This document shows, piece by piece, positions 42,503 through 53,837 of a stretch of 64,000 bases of DNA. Origin of the DNA: Phytobacter ursingii. Lineage in GTDB: Bacteria; Pseudomonadota; Gammaproteobacteria; Enterobacterales; Enterobacteriaceae. The notes below the pieces were generated by a model. The model had not been told where the DNA came from, did no database searches, and saw only the letters and a list, made by a program, of their open reading frames with translations. Both the position numbers and the translations under genes were made by a program. Each line of letters opens with the position of its first letter. Within the stretch, counting starts at the first letter, position 1. The stretch is from NCBI GenBank assembly GCA_901456055.1, contig CABDWT010000012.1, forward strand, positions 1 through 64,000. The letters are read 5' to 3'.

Positions 42503-43717
42503 TTACTGGTGGTAACCTGACAAGAAGCGACCAAAGCGGGTGATCGCCATTTCCAAATCATCCAGGCGCGGCAGCGTGACGATGCGCACATGATCCGGCC
42601 ATGGCCAGTTGAAAGCAGTTCCTTGAACCAGAAGAACTTTTTCCTGTAACAGGAAATCAAGCACCATTTTCTGATCGTCATGAATATTGAAGCGCTTAGC
42701 GTCAATTTTCGGGAACATATAGAGTGCTCCCTTCGGTTTCATGCAGGACACGCCAGGAATGTCGTTAATCAGTTCCCATGCGCGATTGCGTTGTTCGTAA
42801 AGGCGCCCGCCAGGCACGATGAACTCGCTAATACTCTGGTAGCCGCCAAGTGCGGTCTGAATGGCATGTTGTGCGGGGACGTTAGCGCAAAGGCGCATTG
42901 AGGCCAGCATTTCCAGCCCTTCGATATAACCTTTGGCGTGTTTTTGCGGTCCGCTCAGTACCATCCAGCCTTGACGGAACCCCGCAACGCGGTAGGTCTT
43001 GGAAAGGCCGTTAAAGGTAATCGTAAACACGTCCGGTGCCATCGCAGCAATAGAGTGATGCTCGGCATCGTCATAAAGGATTTTGTCGTAGATCTCGTCG
43101 GCGAAAATAATGAGATTATGCTGGCGCGCAATCTCAACAATCTCCATCAACAGCGCTTTCGAATAGACTGCACCGGTGGGGTTGTTCGGGTTAATGATGA
43201 CGATACCACGCGTGCGAGGCGTTATTTTCGCACGAATATCATCGAGATCCGGGAACCAGTCAGAGGATTCATCACACAGATAGTGCACGGCTTTGCCGCT
43301 CGAAAGCGAGACTGCCGCTGTCCATAAAGGATAGTCCGGCGCCGGAACCAGCATTTCGTCACCGCTGTTCAACAAAGCCTGCATTGATTGTACGATCAGC
43401 TCTGAAACACCATTACCGATATAGATATCTTCAACGGTAACATCACGCATGCCACGCGCCTGATAATGCTGCATGATGGCTTTACGCGCGGAGTACAGCC
43501 CTTTTGAGTCACAATAACCTTGCGCGGTTGGCAGATTTCGAATGACGTCGACCAGGATTTCATCTGGCGCTTCAAAGCCAAAAGGCGCCGGGTTGCCGAT
43601 GTTTAGTTTAAGAACTTTGTTGCCTTCTTCTTCCAGGCGTTTCGCCTCTTTGAGAACCGGCCCGCGTATGTCATAACAGACGTTGTCTAATTTGCTGGAT
43701 TTTTCGATGGAGGACAT
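42503..43717 (-). CDS. alaA: Glutamate-pyruvate aminotransferase AlaA
   Basis: PLP-dependent class I aminotransferase, a main route for alanine synthesis from pyruvate and glutamate. The PLP lysine lies in NGLSKTYRVAGFRQGW (about residue 240) and the substrate Arg in the C-terminal HVRIVTLPRLDD. Starts at ATG 43717 (MSSIEKSSKLDNVCYD), the E. coli N-terminus; a longer frame from 43819 has no family support. 404 residues. Divergent from lrhA across a long AT-rich gap. Confidence 0.96.
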   Translation of the reverse strand: MSSIEKSSKLDNVCYDIRGPVLKEAKRLEEEGNKVLKLNIGNPAPFGFEAPDEILVDVIRNLPTAQGYCDSKGLYSARKAIMQHYQARGMRDVTVEDIYIGNGVSELIVQSMQALLNSGDEMLVPAPDYPLWTAAVSLSSGKAVHYLCDESSDWFPDLDDIRAKITPRTRGIVIINPNNPTGAVYSKALLMEIVEIARQHNLIIFADEIYDKILYDDAEHHSIAAMAPDVFTITFNGLSKTYRVAGFRQGWMVLSGPQKHAKGYIEGLEMLASMRLCANVPAQHAIQTALGGYQSISEFIVPGGRLYEQRNRAWELINDIPGVSCMKPKGALYMFPKIDAKRFNIHDDQKMVLDFLLQEKVLLVQGTAFNWPWPDHVRIVTLPRLDDLEMAITRFGRFLSGYHQ

Positions 43718-44270
43718 GAATCTTTGACCTTTTAGCTGTGAGTGCCACTTCCTGCCGTGGAAGTCAGCACCGAACAATGTACTCCCACGAGCGCAGGTTT
43801 TGAAGGGTGGACAGAACAAGATTTTGCCTTAACCACATCACAATTAACGTTTTTTAAACTACCATTATTGGTTAAATCTCTATATATCAGTGTTAAAGAT
43901 ATCATTTGTAGTTTATGGTTCTTCTTGCACTGATTTTTGTCGATTTTTCTGCTGAAAAAGAAAGGTTATGTAGTGTGTATAACAATGAAGAAGAATGATT
44001 TCGTCTCATAATCATTCTCAATACATAGAGAGTGATACATTTTTAAAGTAACAGATTGCCCGAGAAACGACTAATCTGTGAAGATAATGTTAAGTATTAT
44101 TAATACATAAGGTGATTCATTTTTCACGTTTATTTAATATTGCGAATGGAAAGGGTAGAGCTTTTTAATATTAATAAAACTAAATCGTTCGCGAGATGAT
44201 TTTTGGCGATCAGATTAATCGCAATAATGCTTATAAATATAATGGTTTTAGGTTAAAATGATGCCCGAAA

Positions 44271-44474
44271 ATGGTTCCGTCAGGAAAGCCGCGCTTTCTG
44301 TGTGGACTATTTGTTATTATTAGTTTGCTGTTATTACTCGTTTTTCTACTCCCGGTCAGCCATATGAATTGGCTGTATATGACGTGCACGCCATGTACGG
44401 CTAAGAATGTTGCAAAAAAATGTTTTTTCCTGAAAAGGATTAACAAGTATTCGCATGGTTTATATATTCAATAA
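44271..44474 (+). CDS. Possible small single-span membrane protein
   Basis: A 67-residue frame whose residues 10-29 form one strongly hydrophobic segment (LCGLFVIISLLLLLVFLLPV) after a basic start, then a Cys- and Lys-rich tail. There is no good ribosome site before this ATG, and AT-rich DNA often gives such frames by chance. I do not recognise it. Could equally be noncoding leader of lrhA. Confidence 0.2.
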   Translation: MVPSGKPRFLCGLFVIISLLLLLVFLLPVSHMNWLYMTCTPCTAKNVAKKCFFLKRINKYSHGLYIQ

Positions 44475-44484
44475 GGAAGGGAGT

Positions 44485-44559
44485 ATGCAGAATAAAGATG
44501 TTGAGTTTGTCTTGCTCCAGACTGTGAACTATAAACACCTGAACTTTTTGTCAAGTTGA
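44485..44559 (+). CDS. Candidate leader peptide (uORF) of lrhA, 24 codons
   Basis: ATG 44485 opens a 24-codon frame (starting MQNKDVEFVLLQTV, ending NFLSS) closed by TGA at 44557-44559. The preceding AAGGAAGGGAG (44473-44483) is among the strongest ribosome sites in the window but its spacing to ATG is short. The peptide ends 109 bp before lrhA, inside the expected leader. It has no composition typical of amino-acid attenuators. Not recognised from any family. Confidence 0.35.
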   Translation: MQNKDVEFVLLQTVNYKHLNFLSS

Positions 44560-44668
44560 CCAGGGTGATAACTCTGCTGGATGCACATTAAAAAGGGAAT
44601 TGCTTAAATCTTACGCGCACAGCATAAACCCGGGTAACTCCGAGTGAGAAACCCGTAAGTGAAAAATT

Positions 44669-45607
44669 ATGATAAATGCAAATCGTCCGATACTGAATCT
44701 CGACCTCGATCTGCTGAGAACCTTCGTTGCGGTCGCTGATTTGAACACGTTTGCTGCGGCAGCAGCCGCAGTTTGTCGCACCCAGTCAGCTGTAAGTCAG
44801 CAAATGCAAAGACTGGAGCAGTTAGTAGGGAAGGAGCTTTTTGCCCGTCATGGTCGAAATAAGCTGTTAACCGAGCACGGCATTCAGTTACTGGGCTATG
44901 CAAGAAAGATCTTACGTTTCAATGATGAAGCATGTACATCGCTAATGTTTAGCAATTTACAGGGCGCGTTGACGATCGGCGCTTCGGATGAATCTGCCGA
45001 CACTATCTTACCGTTCTTGCTTAATCGCATTAGTTCTGTTTATCCAAAGCTCGCCCTGGATGTGCGTGTCAAACGCAATCCTTTTGCCGGAGACAGGCTG
45101 AAAGAAGATAATGTCGATCTTGTCGTGACCACTAACCGGCCAGGTGAATACGATTGCCTGACGCTGCGGACTTCACCCACTCACTGGTACTGCTCTGCGG
45201 AGTTTGTATTGCAAAAAGGTGAGGCAGTGCCATTGGTCCTGTTAGATGAACCAAGCCCTTTTCGCGATATTGTCATTAATACGCTCAATGGAGCGGACAT
45301 CCCCTGGCGTATCGCCTACGTGGCGTCCACCCTTTCAGCGGTAAAAGCGGCAGTGAAAGCCGGGCTTGGCATAACCGCACGGCCTGTAGAGATGATGAGT
45401 CCAGATTTACGGGTGTTGGGTAAATCGGATGGCTTACCTCTGCTGCCTGAGACTGAATATCTTCTTTGCTATAATCCGCTTAGCCAAAATGAGCTGGCGC
45501 AGGTGATTTTCGAGGCAATGGAGCACTATCAGAATCCATGGCATTACAGCAGTAGTGCTACCGAAGGGGGAGGGGATTCTCTGGTGATTGAGGGCGATTT
45601 TGGGTAA
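44669..45607 (+). CDS. lrhA: LysR-type regulator LrhA
   Basis: Represses flhDC (motility), fimbriae and, via rpoS translation, affects stress response. N-terminal winged helix (about residues 11-70): [20 protein letters not shown] then [21 protein letters not shown]-terminal LysR substrate domain follows (about 95-290). 312 residues, as in E. coli, with near-identical DNA-binding half. The effector half around residues 130-170 ([20 protein letters not shown]) is more diverged by memory comparison. ATG 44669 gives the family N-terminus ([16 protein letters not shown]). Confidence 0.96.
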   Translation: MINANRPILNLDLDLLRTFVAVADLNTFAAAAAAVCRTQSAVSQQMQRLEQLVGKELFARHGRNKLLTEHGIQLLGYARKILRFNDEACTSLMFSNLQGALTIGASDESADTILPFLLNRISSVYPKLALDVRVKRNPFAGDRLKEDNVDLVVTTNRPGEYDCLTLRTSPTHWYCSAEFVLQKGEAVPLVLLDEPSPFRDIVINTLNGADIPWRIAYVASTLSAVKAAVKAGLGITARPVEMMSPDLRVLGKSDGLPLLPETEYLLCYNPLSQNELAQVIFEAMEHYQNPWHYSSSATEGGGDSLVIEGDFG

Positions 45608-46231
45608 CACTGACGCCAAAAACTGGTAACAAAATGTAAGTGTGAAAATAGGCCGCTGGCAGCAAAATTGCTGTCATCGGTTTATTTTTTGCACAAATTA
45701 ATGCTATATGATTCATTTCCTTTCTTAATAATTAAATAAATCAATTATTTAATTAACCCACCTGTCATATCATCTCTTTTGTTCTATAGTTTTTGGTAAT
45801 GGACATTCATGTTAAAAAACTAGCTATTTTGTTGCCGTTTTTAGGAATGAATTAACAAAAGCGTGTCTCAGATCAAGAAAATACTCCCATAGAGGGGGAG
45901 GAATCCAGGCAAAATCCTGTCAAAATAAGAGGGTAATATTTGTAAAACTTCACAACGGACACGATTCAACACCCTGATTGTTTGCAGGCTTTTTTGTGGT
46001 TAAAGAAGAAAACGGCATTAAATGTTAATGAATTGCTGTCGATGTAAACTAATGTGAGGAAACTTTTGTTAAAGTTGACAAAAGGTTATAGAAAGGAGTA
46101 AAAACCCACATCGTTTGACCGACTTTGTCAAATTCGCACTGAACGTGTGGTTTTATTCCTCCCCATGAATCGATGTGGCGCCATCTGCCGAGAAGAGCAG
46201 AGGTATTAAGCGCTACCTTTTGAGTTAAGCA
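45608..46231. promoter_or_regulatory. lrhA-nuoA intergenic region with nuo promoter
   Basis: 624 bp, AT-rich in its first part. Known E. coli nuo control (ArcA, NarL, FNR, IHF, Fis) acts in this gap. A consensus -35 TTGACA is at 46075-46080 with only a weak -10-like TAAAAA at 46099-46104. No reading frame of note and no strong terminator after lrhA was found. Confidence 0.5.
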
Positions 46232-46675
46232 ATGCGTATGTCAACATCCACTGAAATCATCGCTCATCATTGGGCATTCGCTATCTTTCTTATTGTCGCT
46301 ATTGGCCTGTGCTGCCTGATGCTGGTCGGCGGCCGGTTTCTCGGTGGTCGGGCGCGTGCAAGACACAAAAACGTCCCGTTCGAGTCCGGTATCGATTCGG
46401 TAGGTTCAGCTCGCCTTCGTCTGTCTGCCAAGTTCTACCTGGTGGCCATGTTCTTCGTCATTTTCGACGTTGAAGCGCTCTATTTATATGCATGGTCAAC
46501 CTCCATTCGTGAGAGTGGTTGGGTTGGTTTTGTCGAAGCTGCAATTTTCATTTTAGTGCTGCTGGCAGGTCTTGTTTACCTGGTGCGAATTGGTGCGCTG
46601 GACTGGACGCCTGCGCGTTCACGCCGCGAACGACTCAATCCGGAAACCGACAGCTACACTAATCGTCAACGCTAA
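46232..46675 (+). CDS. nuoA: NADH-quinone oxidoreductase subunit A
   Basis: Membrane subunit of complex I. 147 residues with three spans (about 15-37, 68-88, 97-118). The conserved loop [20 protein letters not shown] (about 47-66) lies near the quinone cavity and the [15 protein letters not shown] span is typical. First gene of the nuo operon; start [10 protein letters not shown] as in E. coli. Confidence 0.97.
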   Translation: MRMSTSTEIIAHHWAFAIFLIVAIGLCCLMLVGGRFLGGRARARHKNVPFESGIDSVGSARLRLSAKFYLVAMFFVIFDVEALYLYAWSTSIRESGWVGFVEAAIFILVLLAGLVYLVRIGALDWTPARSRRERLNPETDSYTNRQR

Positions 46676-46690
46676 CCGCGAGGCAATAAG

Positions 46691-47353
46691 ATGGATTATA
46701 CGCTCACCCGCATAGATCCCAACGGTGAGAATGACCGTTACCCCCTGCAAAAACAGGAGATCGTAACCGACCCTCTTGAGCAGGAAGTGAATAAAACGGT
46801 GTTCATGGGCAAACTCCATGACCTGGTTAACTGGGGCCGTAAAAACTCAATCTGGCCTTATAACTTTGGCCTCTCCTGCTGCTACGTTGAGATGGTAACG
46901 TCATTCACTGCGGTGCATGACGTTGCGCGTTTCGGGGCTGAGGTGTTACGTGCTTCACCACGTCAGGCCGACCTGATGGTTATCGCGGGCACGCCGTTCA
47001 CTAAAATGGCGCCTGTTATCCAGCGTCTGTATGACCAGATGCTTGAGCCCAAATGGGTCATTTCCATGGGCGCGTGCGCCAACTCCGGCGGCATGTACGA
47101 CATCTATTCTGTGGTGCAGGGCGTCGATAAATTCATCCCGGTGGACGTATACATCCCCGGCTGCCCGCCGCGTCCGGAAGCCTATATGCAGGCCCTGATG
47201 CTGTTGCAGGAATCCATTGGTAAAGAACGCCGCCCGCTGTCGTGGGTTGTTGGCGATCAAGGCGTGTATCGCGCCAATATGCAATCAGAGCGCGAGCGTA
47301 AACGCGGCGAACGTATTGCCGTCACGAATCTGCGTACACCTGACGAGATTTAA
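46691..47353 (+). CDS. nuoB: NADH-quinone oxidoreductase subunit B
   Basis: Holds iron-sulfur cluster N2, the last carrier before quinone. Cluster ligands are seen in LSCCYVEM (two adjacent Cys), GACANSGG and PGCPPRPEA. 220 residues. 15 bp after nuoA. Confidence 0.98.
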   Translation: MDYTLTRIDPNGENDRYPLQKQEIVTDPLEQEVNKTVFMGKLHDLVNWGRKNSIWPYNFGLSCCYVEMVTSFTAVHDVARFGAEVLRASPRQADLMVIAGTPFTKMAPVIQRLYDQMLEPKWVISMGACANSGGMYDIYSVVQGVDKFIPVDVYIPGCPPRPEAYMQALMLLQESIGKERRPLSWVVGDQGVYRANMQSERERKRGERIAVTNLRTPDEI

Positions 47354-47442
47354 TTTGCGCCTGTAGGTAATGGCAGACACTTCGCATTTTAATAATCAAC
47401 TAACGCGGAGCCATACCTGACAGTCACCACGGACCTTTTGCA

Positions 47443-49245
47443 ATGGTGAACAATATGACTGACTTAACTGCGCAAGAAGCCACATGGCAGACCCGCGATC
47501 ACCTTGATGATCCGGTCATTGGCGAGCTGCGCAACCGTTTTGGGCCGGATGCCTTTACCGTTCAGGCTACCCGCACCGGGGTGCCCGTTGTTTGGGTGAA
47601 GCGCGAACAGTTACTGGAAGTAGGCGATTTCTTAAAGAAACTGCCTAAACCTTACGTCATGCTGTTTGATTTACACGGCATGGATGAACGTTTACGTACA
47701 CACCGCGCAGGTTTGCCCGCCGCGGATTTTTCCGTTTTCTATCACCTGATTTCCATTGAGCGCAATCGCGATATCATGCTCAAGGTGGCGTTATCTGAAA
47801 ACGATCTGCGTGTACCGACTTTCACCAAACTTTTCCCGAACGCGAACTGGTATGAGCGCGAAACCTGGGAAATGTTCGGTATTGATATTGAAGGCCACCC
47901 GCATCTGACGCGCATTATGATGCCGCAGACGTGGACAGGTCACCCGCTGCGTAAAGATTATCCGGCGCGTGCGACCGAATTCGATCCGTTTGAGCTGACG
48001 AAAGCGAAACAGGATCTGGAGATGGAAGCGCTGACTTTCAAACCGGAAGACTGGGGTATGAAGCGCGGTACCGATAATGAGGACTTTATGTTCCTCAACC
48101 TCGGTCCGAACCACCCGTCTGCGCACGGTGCATTCCGTATTATCCTCCAGCTTGATGGCGAAGAGATTGTCGACTGCGTACCGGATATCGGTTACCACCA
48201 CCGTGGCGCTGAGAAGATGGGCGAGCGCCAATCCTGGCACAGCTACATTCCGTATACCGACCGTATCGAGTATCTCGGCGGCTGCGTAAACGAAATGCCT
48301 TACGTGCTGGCGGTGGAAAAACTGGCCGGTATTACCGTGCCGGATCGCGTGAATGTGATTCGCGTGATGCTCTCCGAACTGTTCCGTATCAACAGCCATC
48401 TGCTGTATATCTCGACGTTTATTCAGGACGTCGGTGCCATGACTCCGGTCTTCTTTGCCTTTACCGATCGGCAGAAAATCTACGATCTGGTGGAAGCGAT
48501 CACCGGTTTCCGTATGCACCCGGCCTGGTTCCGTATCGGCGGTGTGGCACACGATCTGCCGCGTGGCTGGGATCGTCTGCTGCGTGAATTCCTCGACTGG
48601 ATGCCGAAGCGTCTGGCCTCTTACGAGAAAGCCGCGCTGCGTAACACCATTCTGAAAGGTCGTTCCCAGGGCGTGGCCGCGTATGGCGCGAAAGAAGCGC
48701 TGGAGTGGGGCACGACGGGCGCAGGCCTGCGCGCTACCGGGATTGATTTCGACGTGCGTAAAGCGCGTCCTTACTCTGGCTATGAAAACTTCGACTTTGA
48801 AGTGCCGGTTGGCGGCGGTGTTTCCGACTGCTACACCCGCGTGATGCTGAAAGTGGAAGAGCTGCGCCAGAGTCTGCGCATCCTTGAGCAGTGCCTCAAC
48901 AACATGCCGGAAGGCCCGTTCAAAGCCGATCACCCGCTGACGACGCCGCCGCCGAAAGAGCGCACGCTGCAACATATCGAAACCCTGATCACCCACTTCC
49001 TGCAGGTTTCCTGGGGCCCGGTTATGCCGGCGCAGGAGTCCTTCCAGATGATTGAAGCGACCAAGGGTATTAACAGTTACTACCTGACCAGTGATGGCAG
49101 CACGATGAGCTATCGTACCCGCGTACGTACGCCAAGTTTTGCTCACCTGCAGCAGATCCCGTCCGCCATCCGGGGCAGTCTGGTCTCCGACCTGATTGTA
49201 TATCTGGGTAGTATCGATTTTGTTATGTCAGATGTGGACCGCTAA
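47443..49245 (+). CDS. nuoC: NADH-quinone oxidoreductase fused subunit C/D
   Basis: Single 600-residue chain that joins the 30-kDa (NuoC, about 1-190) and 49-kDa (NuoD, about 210-600) subunits, the normal form in enterobacteria. Seen: RDIMLKVAL and the [17 protein letters not shown] block of Nuo[14 protein letters not shown] and the C-terminal [20 protein letters not shown] of NuoD, which lines the quinone site. Start at ATG 47443 (MVNNMTDLT); ATG 47455 is an alternative used in some databases. Also called nuoCD. Confidence 0.97.
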   Translation: MVNNMTDLTAQEATWQTRDHLDDPVIGELRNRFGPDAFTVQATRTGVPVVWVKREQLLEVGDFLKKLPKPYVMLFDLHGMDERLRTHRAGLPAADFSVFYHLISIERNRDIMLKVALSENDLRVPTFTKLFPNANWYERETWEMFGIDIEGHPHLTRIMMPQTWTGHPLRKDYPARATEFDPFELTKAKQDLEMEALTFKPEDWGMKRGTDNEDFMFLNLGPNHPSAHGAFRIILQLDGEEIVDCVPDIGYHHRGAEKMGERQSWHSYIPYTDRIEYLGGCVNEMPYVLAVEKLAGITVPDRVNVIRVMLSELFRINSHLLYISTFIQDVGAMTPVFFAFTDRQKIYDLVEAITGFRMHPAWFRIGGVAHDLPRGWDRLLREFLDWMPKRLASYEKAALRNTILKGRSQGVAAYGAKEALEWGTTGAGLRATGIDFDVRKARPYSGYENFDFEVPVGGGVSDCYTRVMLKVEELRQSLRILEQCLNNMPEGPFKADHPLTTPPPKERTLQHIETLITHFLQVSWGPVMPAQESFQMIEATKGINSYYLTSDGSTMSYRTRVRTPSFAHLQQIPSAIRGSLVSDLIVYLGSIDFVMSDVDR

Positions 49246-49247
49246 TT

Positions 49248-49748
49248 ATGCACGAGAATCAATTACCAGAAACCGAGGCTTTTGAGCTGAGTGCGGCAGA
49301 GCGTGAAGCCATTGAGCACGAGATGCACCACTACGAAGATCCGCGTGCTGCGTCCATTGAAGCGCTGAAAATCGTTCAGAAACAGCGTGGCTGGGTGCCG
49401 GACGGTGCGATTTATGCCATCGCTGATGTGCTGGGTATCCCGGCGAGTGATGTGGAAGGGGTGGCGACATTCTATAGCCAAATCTTCCGCCAGCCGGTGG
49501 GCCGTCATGTGATCCGCTATTGCGACAGCGTGGTATGTCATATCACCGGTTATCAGGGCATTCAGTCTGCGATTGAAAGCCATCTGAAAATCAAACCGGG
49601 CCAGACTACTTTCGATGGTCGTTTTACATTGCTGCCAACCTGTTGTCTGGGTAACTGCGACAAAGGGCCGAACATGATGATTGATGAGGACACTCATGCA
49701 CATCTGACCCCGGAAGGCATTCCCGAATTACTGGAGCGGTATAAATGA
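49248..49748 (+). CDS. nuoE: NADH-quinone oxidoreductase subunit E
   Basis: Thioredoxin-fold subunit carrying 2Fe-2S cluster N1a. Ligand pairs appear in RYCDSVVCH (about 92-97) and [11 protein letters not shown] (about 132-137). 166 residues. Its end overlaps the nuoF start by four bases. Confidence 0.97.
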   Translation: MHENQLPETEAFELSAAEREAIEHEMHHYEDPRAASIEALKIVQKQRGWVPDGAIYAIADVLGIPASDVEGVATFYSQIFRQPVGRHVIRYCDSVVCHITGYQGIQSAIESHLKIKPGQTTFDGRFTLLPTCCLGNCDKGPNMMIDEDTHAHLTPEGIPELLERYK

Positions 49749-51082
49749 AAAACGTTATCCGTACTCCCGAAACGCATCCGTTGACCTGGCGTCTGCGTGA
49801 TGACAAGCAGCCTGTGTGGCTGGAAGAATATCAAAGCAAAAATGGTTATGCTGGCGCGCGGCGTGCGCTGACCGGCATGGCGCCGGATGAAATCGTCAAT
49901 GCGGTCAAAGACTCCGGTCTGAAAGGCCGTGGCGGCGCTGGCTTCTCTACGGGCCTTAAGTGGAGCCTGATGCCGAAAGACGAATCCATGAACATCCGTT
50001 ACCTGCTGTGTAACGCCGATGAAATGGAGCCGGGGACTTACAAAGACCGTTTATTGATGGAGCAACTGCCGCATCTGCTGGTGGAAGGCATGCTCATTTC
50101 CGCGTTTGCGCTGAAAGCGTACCGTGGCTACATCTTCCTGCGCGGTGAATATATTGAAGCGGCGGTGCATCTGCGCCGTGCGATTGCTGAGGCGACCGAA
50201 GCGGGTCTGCTCGGTAAAAATATCCTCGGCAGCGGGTTCGATTTCGAACTGTTCGTGCACACCGGGGCAGGGCGTTATATCTGCGGTGAAGAGACCGCGC
50301 TGATTAACTCCCTCGAAGGCCGCCGCGCCAACCCACGCTCCAAGCCGCCGTTCCCGGCGAGCTCCGGCGTGTGGGGTAAACCGACTTGCGTAAACAACGT
50401 CGAAACCCTGTGTAACGTCCCGGCGATCCTCGCTAACGGCGTTGAGTGGTACCAGAACATTTCGAAGAGCAAAGACGCCGGCACCAAACTGATGGGCTTC
50501 TCAGGCCGAGTGAAGAATCCAGGCCTGTGGGAGTTGCCGTTTGGCACCACTGCCCGCGAGATCCTGGAGGATTACGCGGGTGGTATGCGCGATGGCCTGA
50601 AATTCAAAGCCTGGCAGCCGGGCGGGGCAGGGACGGACTTCCTGACCGAAGCGCATCTGGATCTGCCGATGGAATTCGAAAGCATTGGTAAAGCGGGTAG
50701 CCGTCTGGGTACAGCGCTGGCAATGGCGGTGGACCACGAAATTGGCATGGTTTCGCTGGTGCGTAACCTGGAAGAGTTTTTCGCCCGTGAATCTTGCGGC
50801 TGGTGTACGCCTTGCCGTGACGGTTTGCCGTGGAGCGTGAAAATTCTGCGCGCGTTAGAGCGTGGCGAAGGCCAGCCAGGGGATATCGAGACACTTGAGC
50901 AACTGTGTCGTTTCCTCGGACCGGGTAAAACCTTCTGTGCGCATGCGCCAGGCGCGGTAGAACCGCTGCAGAGCGCAATTAAATACTTCCGCGAAGAATT
51001 CGAGGCAGGCATTAAGCAACAGTTCAGCAATACCCAGGCTATTCAAGGGATTCAGCCGAACCTGCTTAAAACGCGCTGGTGA
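49745..51082 (+). CDS. nuoF: NADH-quinone oxidoreductase subunit F
   Basis: Binds NADH, FMN and cluster N3. The nucleotide loop [13 protein letters not shown] (about 60-72), FMN region [14 protein letters not shown] and the N3 ligand motif [12 protein letters not shown] (about 350-361) are intact. 445 residues. Overlaps nuoE (ATGA). Confidence 0.98.
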   Translation: MKNVIRTPETHPLTWRLRDDKQPVWLEEYQSKNGYAGARRALTGMAPDEIVNAVKDSGLKGRGGAGFSTGLKWSLMPKDESMNIRYLLCNADEMEPGTYKDRLLMEQLPHLLVEGMLISAFALKAYRGYIFLRGEYIEAAVHLRRAIAEATEAGLLGKNILGSGFDFELFVHTGAGRYICGEETALINSLEGRRANPRSKPPFPASSGVWGKPTCVNNVETLCNVPAILANGVEWYQNISKSKDAGTKLMGFSGRVKNPGLWELPFGTTAREILEDYAGGMRDGLKFKAWQPGGAGTDFLTEAHLDLPMEFESIGKAGSRLGTALAMAVDHEIGMVSLVRNLEEFFARESCGWCTPCRDGLPWSVKILRALERGEGQPGDIETLEQLCRFLGPGKTFCAHAPGAVEPLQSAIKYFREEFEAGIKQQFSNTQAIQGIQPNLLKTRW

Positions 51083-51110
51083 GTTAAATTTCTAATTTGG
51101 AAGCACGCTA

Positions 51111-53837
51111 ATGGCTACGATTCATGTAGACGGCAAAGAATACGAGGTTAACGGAGCGGACAACCTGTTACAGGCATGTCTCTCTATGGGCCTTGATATT
51201 CCTTATTTTTGCTGGCATCCGGCGCTGGGCAGCGTGGGTGCGTGCCGCCAGTGTGCGGTGAAGCAATATCAAAACGCGGAAGACACGCGTGGTCGCCTGG
51301 TCATGTCCTGTATGACTCCGGCATCCGATGGCACCTTTATTTCTATCGACGATGAAGAAGCGAAGCAGTTCCGTGAAAGCGTTGTAGAGTGGTTGATGAC
51401 CAATCACCCGCACGACTGTCCGGTCTGTGAAGAAGGCGGCAACTGCCACCTGCAGGATATGACCGTGATGACGGGTCATAGCTTCCGTCGCTACCGTTTC
51501 ACCAAACGTACTCACCGTAATCAGGATCTGGGGCCGTTCATCTCTCATGAAATGAACCGTTGCATTGCCTGCTACCGCTGCGTGCGTTACTACAAAGACT
51601 ACGCAGACGGTGCGGATCTTGGCGTTTATGGCGCCCATGACAACGTCTACTTCGGTCGTCCGGAAGATGGCACGCTTGAAAGCGAATTCTCCGGGAACCT
51701 GGTGGAAATCTGTCCGACCGGTGTCTTCACCGATAAAACCCACTCCGAGCGTTACAACCGTAAGTGGGACATGCAGTTTGCGCCAAGCATCTGCCAACAG
51801 TGTTCGCTGGGTTGTAATACGAGCCCGGGTGAGCGTTACGGTGAACTGCGTCGTATCGAAAACCGTTATAACGGGACCGTTAACCACTACTTCCTCTGCG
51901 ACCGTGGTCGTTTTGGCTATGGCTATGTGAACCTGAAAGACCGTCCGCGTCAGCCAGTGCAACGCCGTGGCAACGATCTGATCACCCTCAACGCCGAGCA
52001 GGCGATGCAAGGCGCGGCAGATATTTTGCGCCAGTCGAAGAAAGTAATCGGTATTGGCTCCCCGCGTGCCAGCGTCGAAAGCAACTTTGCGCTGCGTGAG
52101 CTGGTAGGGGCAGAAAACTTTTATACCGGCATCGCCAGCGGTGAGCAGGAACGTCTGCAGTTAATGCTTAACGTGCTGCGTGAGGGCGGTATTCGTACCC
52201 CGGCGCTGCGCGAAATTGAATCTTACGATGCGGTACTGGTGCTGGGCGAAGACATTACCCAGACTGGCGCGCGTGTCGCACTGGCGGTCCGTCAGGCGGT
52301 GAAAGGGAAAGCGCGTGAAATGGCGGCAGCGCAGAAAGTGTCTGACTGGCAGATTGCGGCAATTCTGAACATTGGTCAGCGCGCCAAACACCCATTGTTT
52401 GTCACCAACGTGGACGATACGCGTCTGGACGATATCGCCGCATGGACCTACCGTGCTCCGGTTGAAGATCAGGCCCGTTTAGGCTTTGCTATCGCCCATG
52501 CGCTGGATGAGGCTTCTCCGGCCGTCGACGGTCTGAGCAACGACCTGCGTGGCAAGGTTGATGTTATCGTTCAGGCGCTGGCTGGGGCGAAAAAACCGCT
52601 GATCATTTCCGGTACCAATACCGGCAGCACGGCGGTGATTCAGGCTGCTGCTAACGTGGCGAAAGCGCTGAAAGGCCGCGGTGCTGATGTTGGTATCACC
52701 ATGATTGCCCGTTCGACCAACAGCGTCGGCCTGGGGATGATGGGGGGCGGTTCGCTGGATGACGCGCTGACCGAACTGGAAACCGGCGCTGCGGATGCGG
52801 TTATCGTGCTGGAAAACGATCTGCATCGTCATGCTGCGGCCAGTCGCGTAAATGCCGCGCTGGATAAAGCGCCGCTGGTGCTGGTTATTGACCATCAGCG
52901 TACGGCGATTATGGACCATGCGCATCTGGTGCTGTCTGCGGCTAGCTTCGCAGAAAGCGACGGGACGGTTATCAACAACGAAGGACGCGCCCAGCGCTTC
53001 TTCCAGGTGTATGACCCGGCCTACTACGACAGCAAGACGATTATGCTGGAAAGCTGGCGCTGGCTGCACTCCCTGCACAGCACCGTACAGAGCCGTGAAG
53101 TGGACTGGACGCAGCTTGACCATGTTATCGACGCTGTGGTTGAAAAAATGCCGCAGTTTGCCGGTATCAAAGACGCTGCACCGGATGCCAGCTTCCGTAT
53201 CCGTGGTCAGAAACTGGCACGTGAGCCGCACCGCTATAGTGGTCGTACGGCAATGCGCGCCAATATCAGTGTTCATGAACCGCGCCAGCCGCAGGATAAA
53301 GACACCATGTTCGCCTTCTCGATGGAAGGGAACAACCAGCCATCCGCACCGCGTTCGCAAATTCCGTTTGCATGGGCACCGGGCTGGAACTCCCCGCAGG
53401 CATGGAACAAGTTCCAGGCTGAGGTGGGCGGTTCTCTGCGCCACGGCGATCCGGGTGTGCGGTTGATTGAAGCCTCGGCTACCGGCCTGGATTACTTCAC
53501 TTCCGTTCCGGCAGGTTTTGAACCGCAGGACGGTCAGTGGCGGATTGCGCCTTACTACCATCTGTTCGGCAGCGATGAACTGTCTCAGCGTTCTCCTGTC
53601 TTCCAGAGCCGCATGCCGGAGCCGTATATCAAACTCAACCCGGCGGATGCCGCGAAGTTGGGAGTGAATGCGGGCGCGTATATTTCGTTCAGCTACGACG
53701 GTCAGACTATAAGCCTGCCGCTGCAGCTTTCCGAAGGGCTGACGGCAGGGCAGGTAGGGTTGCCGATGGGCATGCCAGGCATTGCGCCGGTACTGGCCGG
53801 AGCACGTCTTGAAAATCTGCAGGAGGCGAAAGCATGA
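51111..53837 (+). CDS. nuoG: NADH-quinone oxidoreductase subunit G
   Basis: Largest peripheral subunit, 908 residues, with several Fe-S clusters. The N-terminal 2Fe-2S domain ([17 protein letters not shown], about 32-48), the [13 protein letters not shown] stretch, a His-ligated cluster region and the extra 4Fe-4S motif CQQCSLGCN (about 228-236, cluster N7) are present. The rest is a molybdopterin-oxidoreductase-like domain without cofactor. Overlaps nuoH by four bases. Confidence 0.98.
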   Translation: MATIHVDGKEYEVNGADNLLQACLSMGLDIPYFCWHPALGSVGACRQCAVKQYQNAEDTRGRLVMSCMTPASDGTFISIDDEEAKQFRESVVEWLMTNHPHDCPVCEEGGNCHLQDMTVMTGHSFRRYRFTKRTHRNQDLGPFISHEMNRCIACYRCVRYYKDYADGADLGVYGAHDNVYFGRPEDGTLESEFSGNLVEICPTGVFTDKTHSERYNRKWDMQFAPSICQQCSLGCNTSPGERYGELRRIENRYNGTVNHYFLCDRGRFGYGYVNLKDRPRQPVQRRGNDLITLNAEQAMQGAADILRQSKKVIGIGSPRASVESNFALRELVGAENFYTGIASGEQERLQLMLNVLREGGIRTPALREIESYDAVLVLGEDITQTGARVALAVRQAVKGKAREMAAAQKVSDWQIAAILNIGQRAKHPLFVTNVDDTRLDDIAAWTYRAPVEDQARLGFAIAHALDEASPAVDGLSNDLRGKVDVIVQALAGAKKPLIISGTNTGSTAVIQAAANVAKALKGRGADVGITMIARSTNSVGLGMMGGGSLDDALTELETGAADAVIVLENDLHRHAAASRVNAALDKAPLVLVIDHQRTAIMDHAHLVLSAASFAESDGTVINNEGRAQRFFQVYDPAYYDSKTIMLESWRWLHSLHSTVQSREVDWTQLDHVIDAVVEKMPQFAGIKDAAPDASFRIRGQKLAREPHRYSGRTAMRANISVHEPRQPQDKDTMFAFSMEGNNQPSAPRSQIPFAWAPGWNSPQAWNKFQAEVGGSLRHGDPGVRLIEASATGLDYFTSVPAGFEPQDGQWRIAPYYHLFGSDELSQRSPVFQSRMPEPYIKLNPADAAKLGVNAGAYISFSYDGQTISLPLQLSEGLTAGQVGLPMGMPGIAPVLAGARLENLQEAKA

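Larger units (their letters stand above)
43718..44668. other. Long AT-rich alaA / lrhA intergenic region
   Basis: Nearly 1 kb without a standard gene. It is clearly more AT-rich than its neighbours (about 43900-44260 especially), as expected for an H-NS-bound regulatory region. lrhA in E. coli has a transcript leader of several hundred bases, so much of the right half is probably lrhA mRNA. Two short frames in it are listed separately. Confidence 0.6.

Noticed and set aside
44231-44446. 71-codon minus-strand frame in the lrhA leader
   Set aside because: AT-rich chance frame with no ribosome site, facing the lrhA transcript.
47791-49146. 451-codon minus-strand frame inside nuoCD
   Set aside because: Antisense to a conserved complex I gene; His/Arg/Thr-rich translation typical of reversed GC-biased codons, no recognisable domain.
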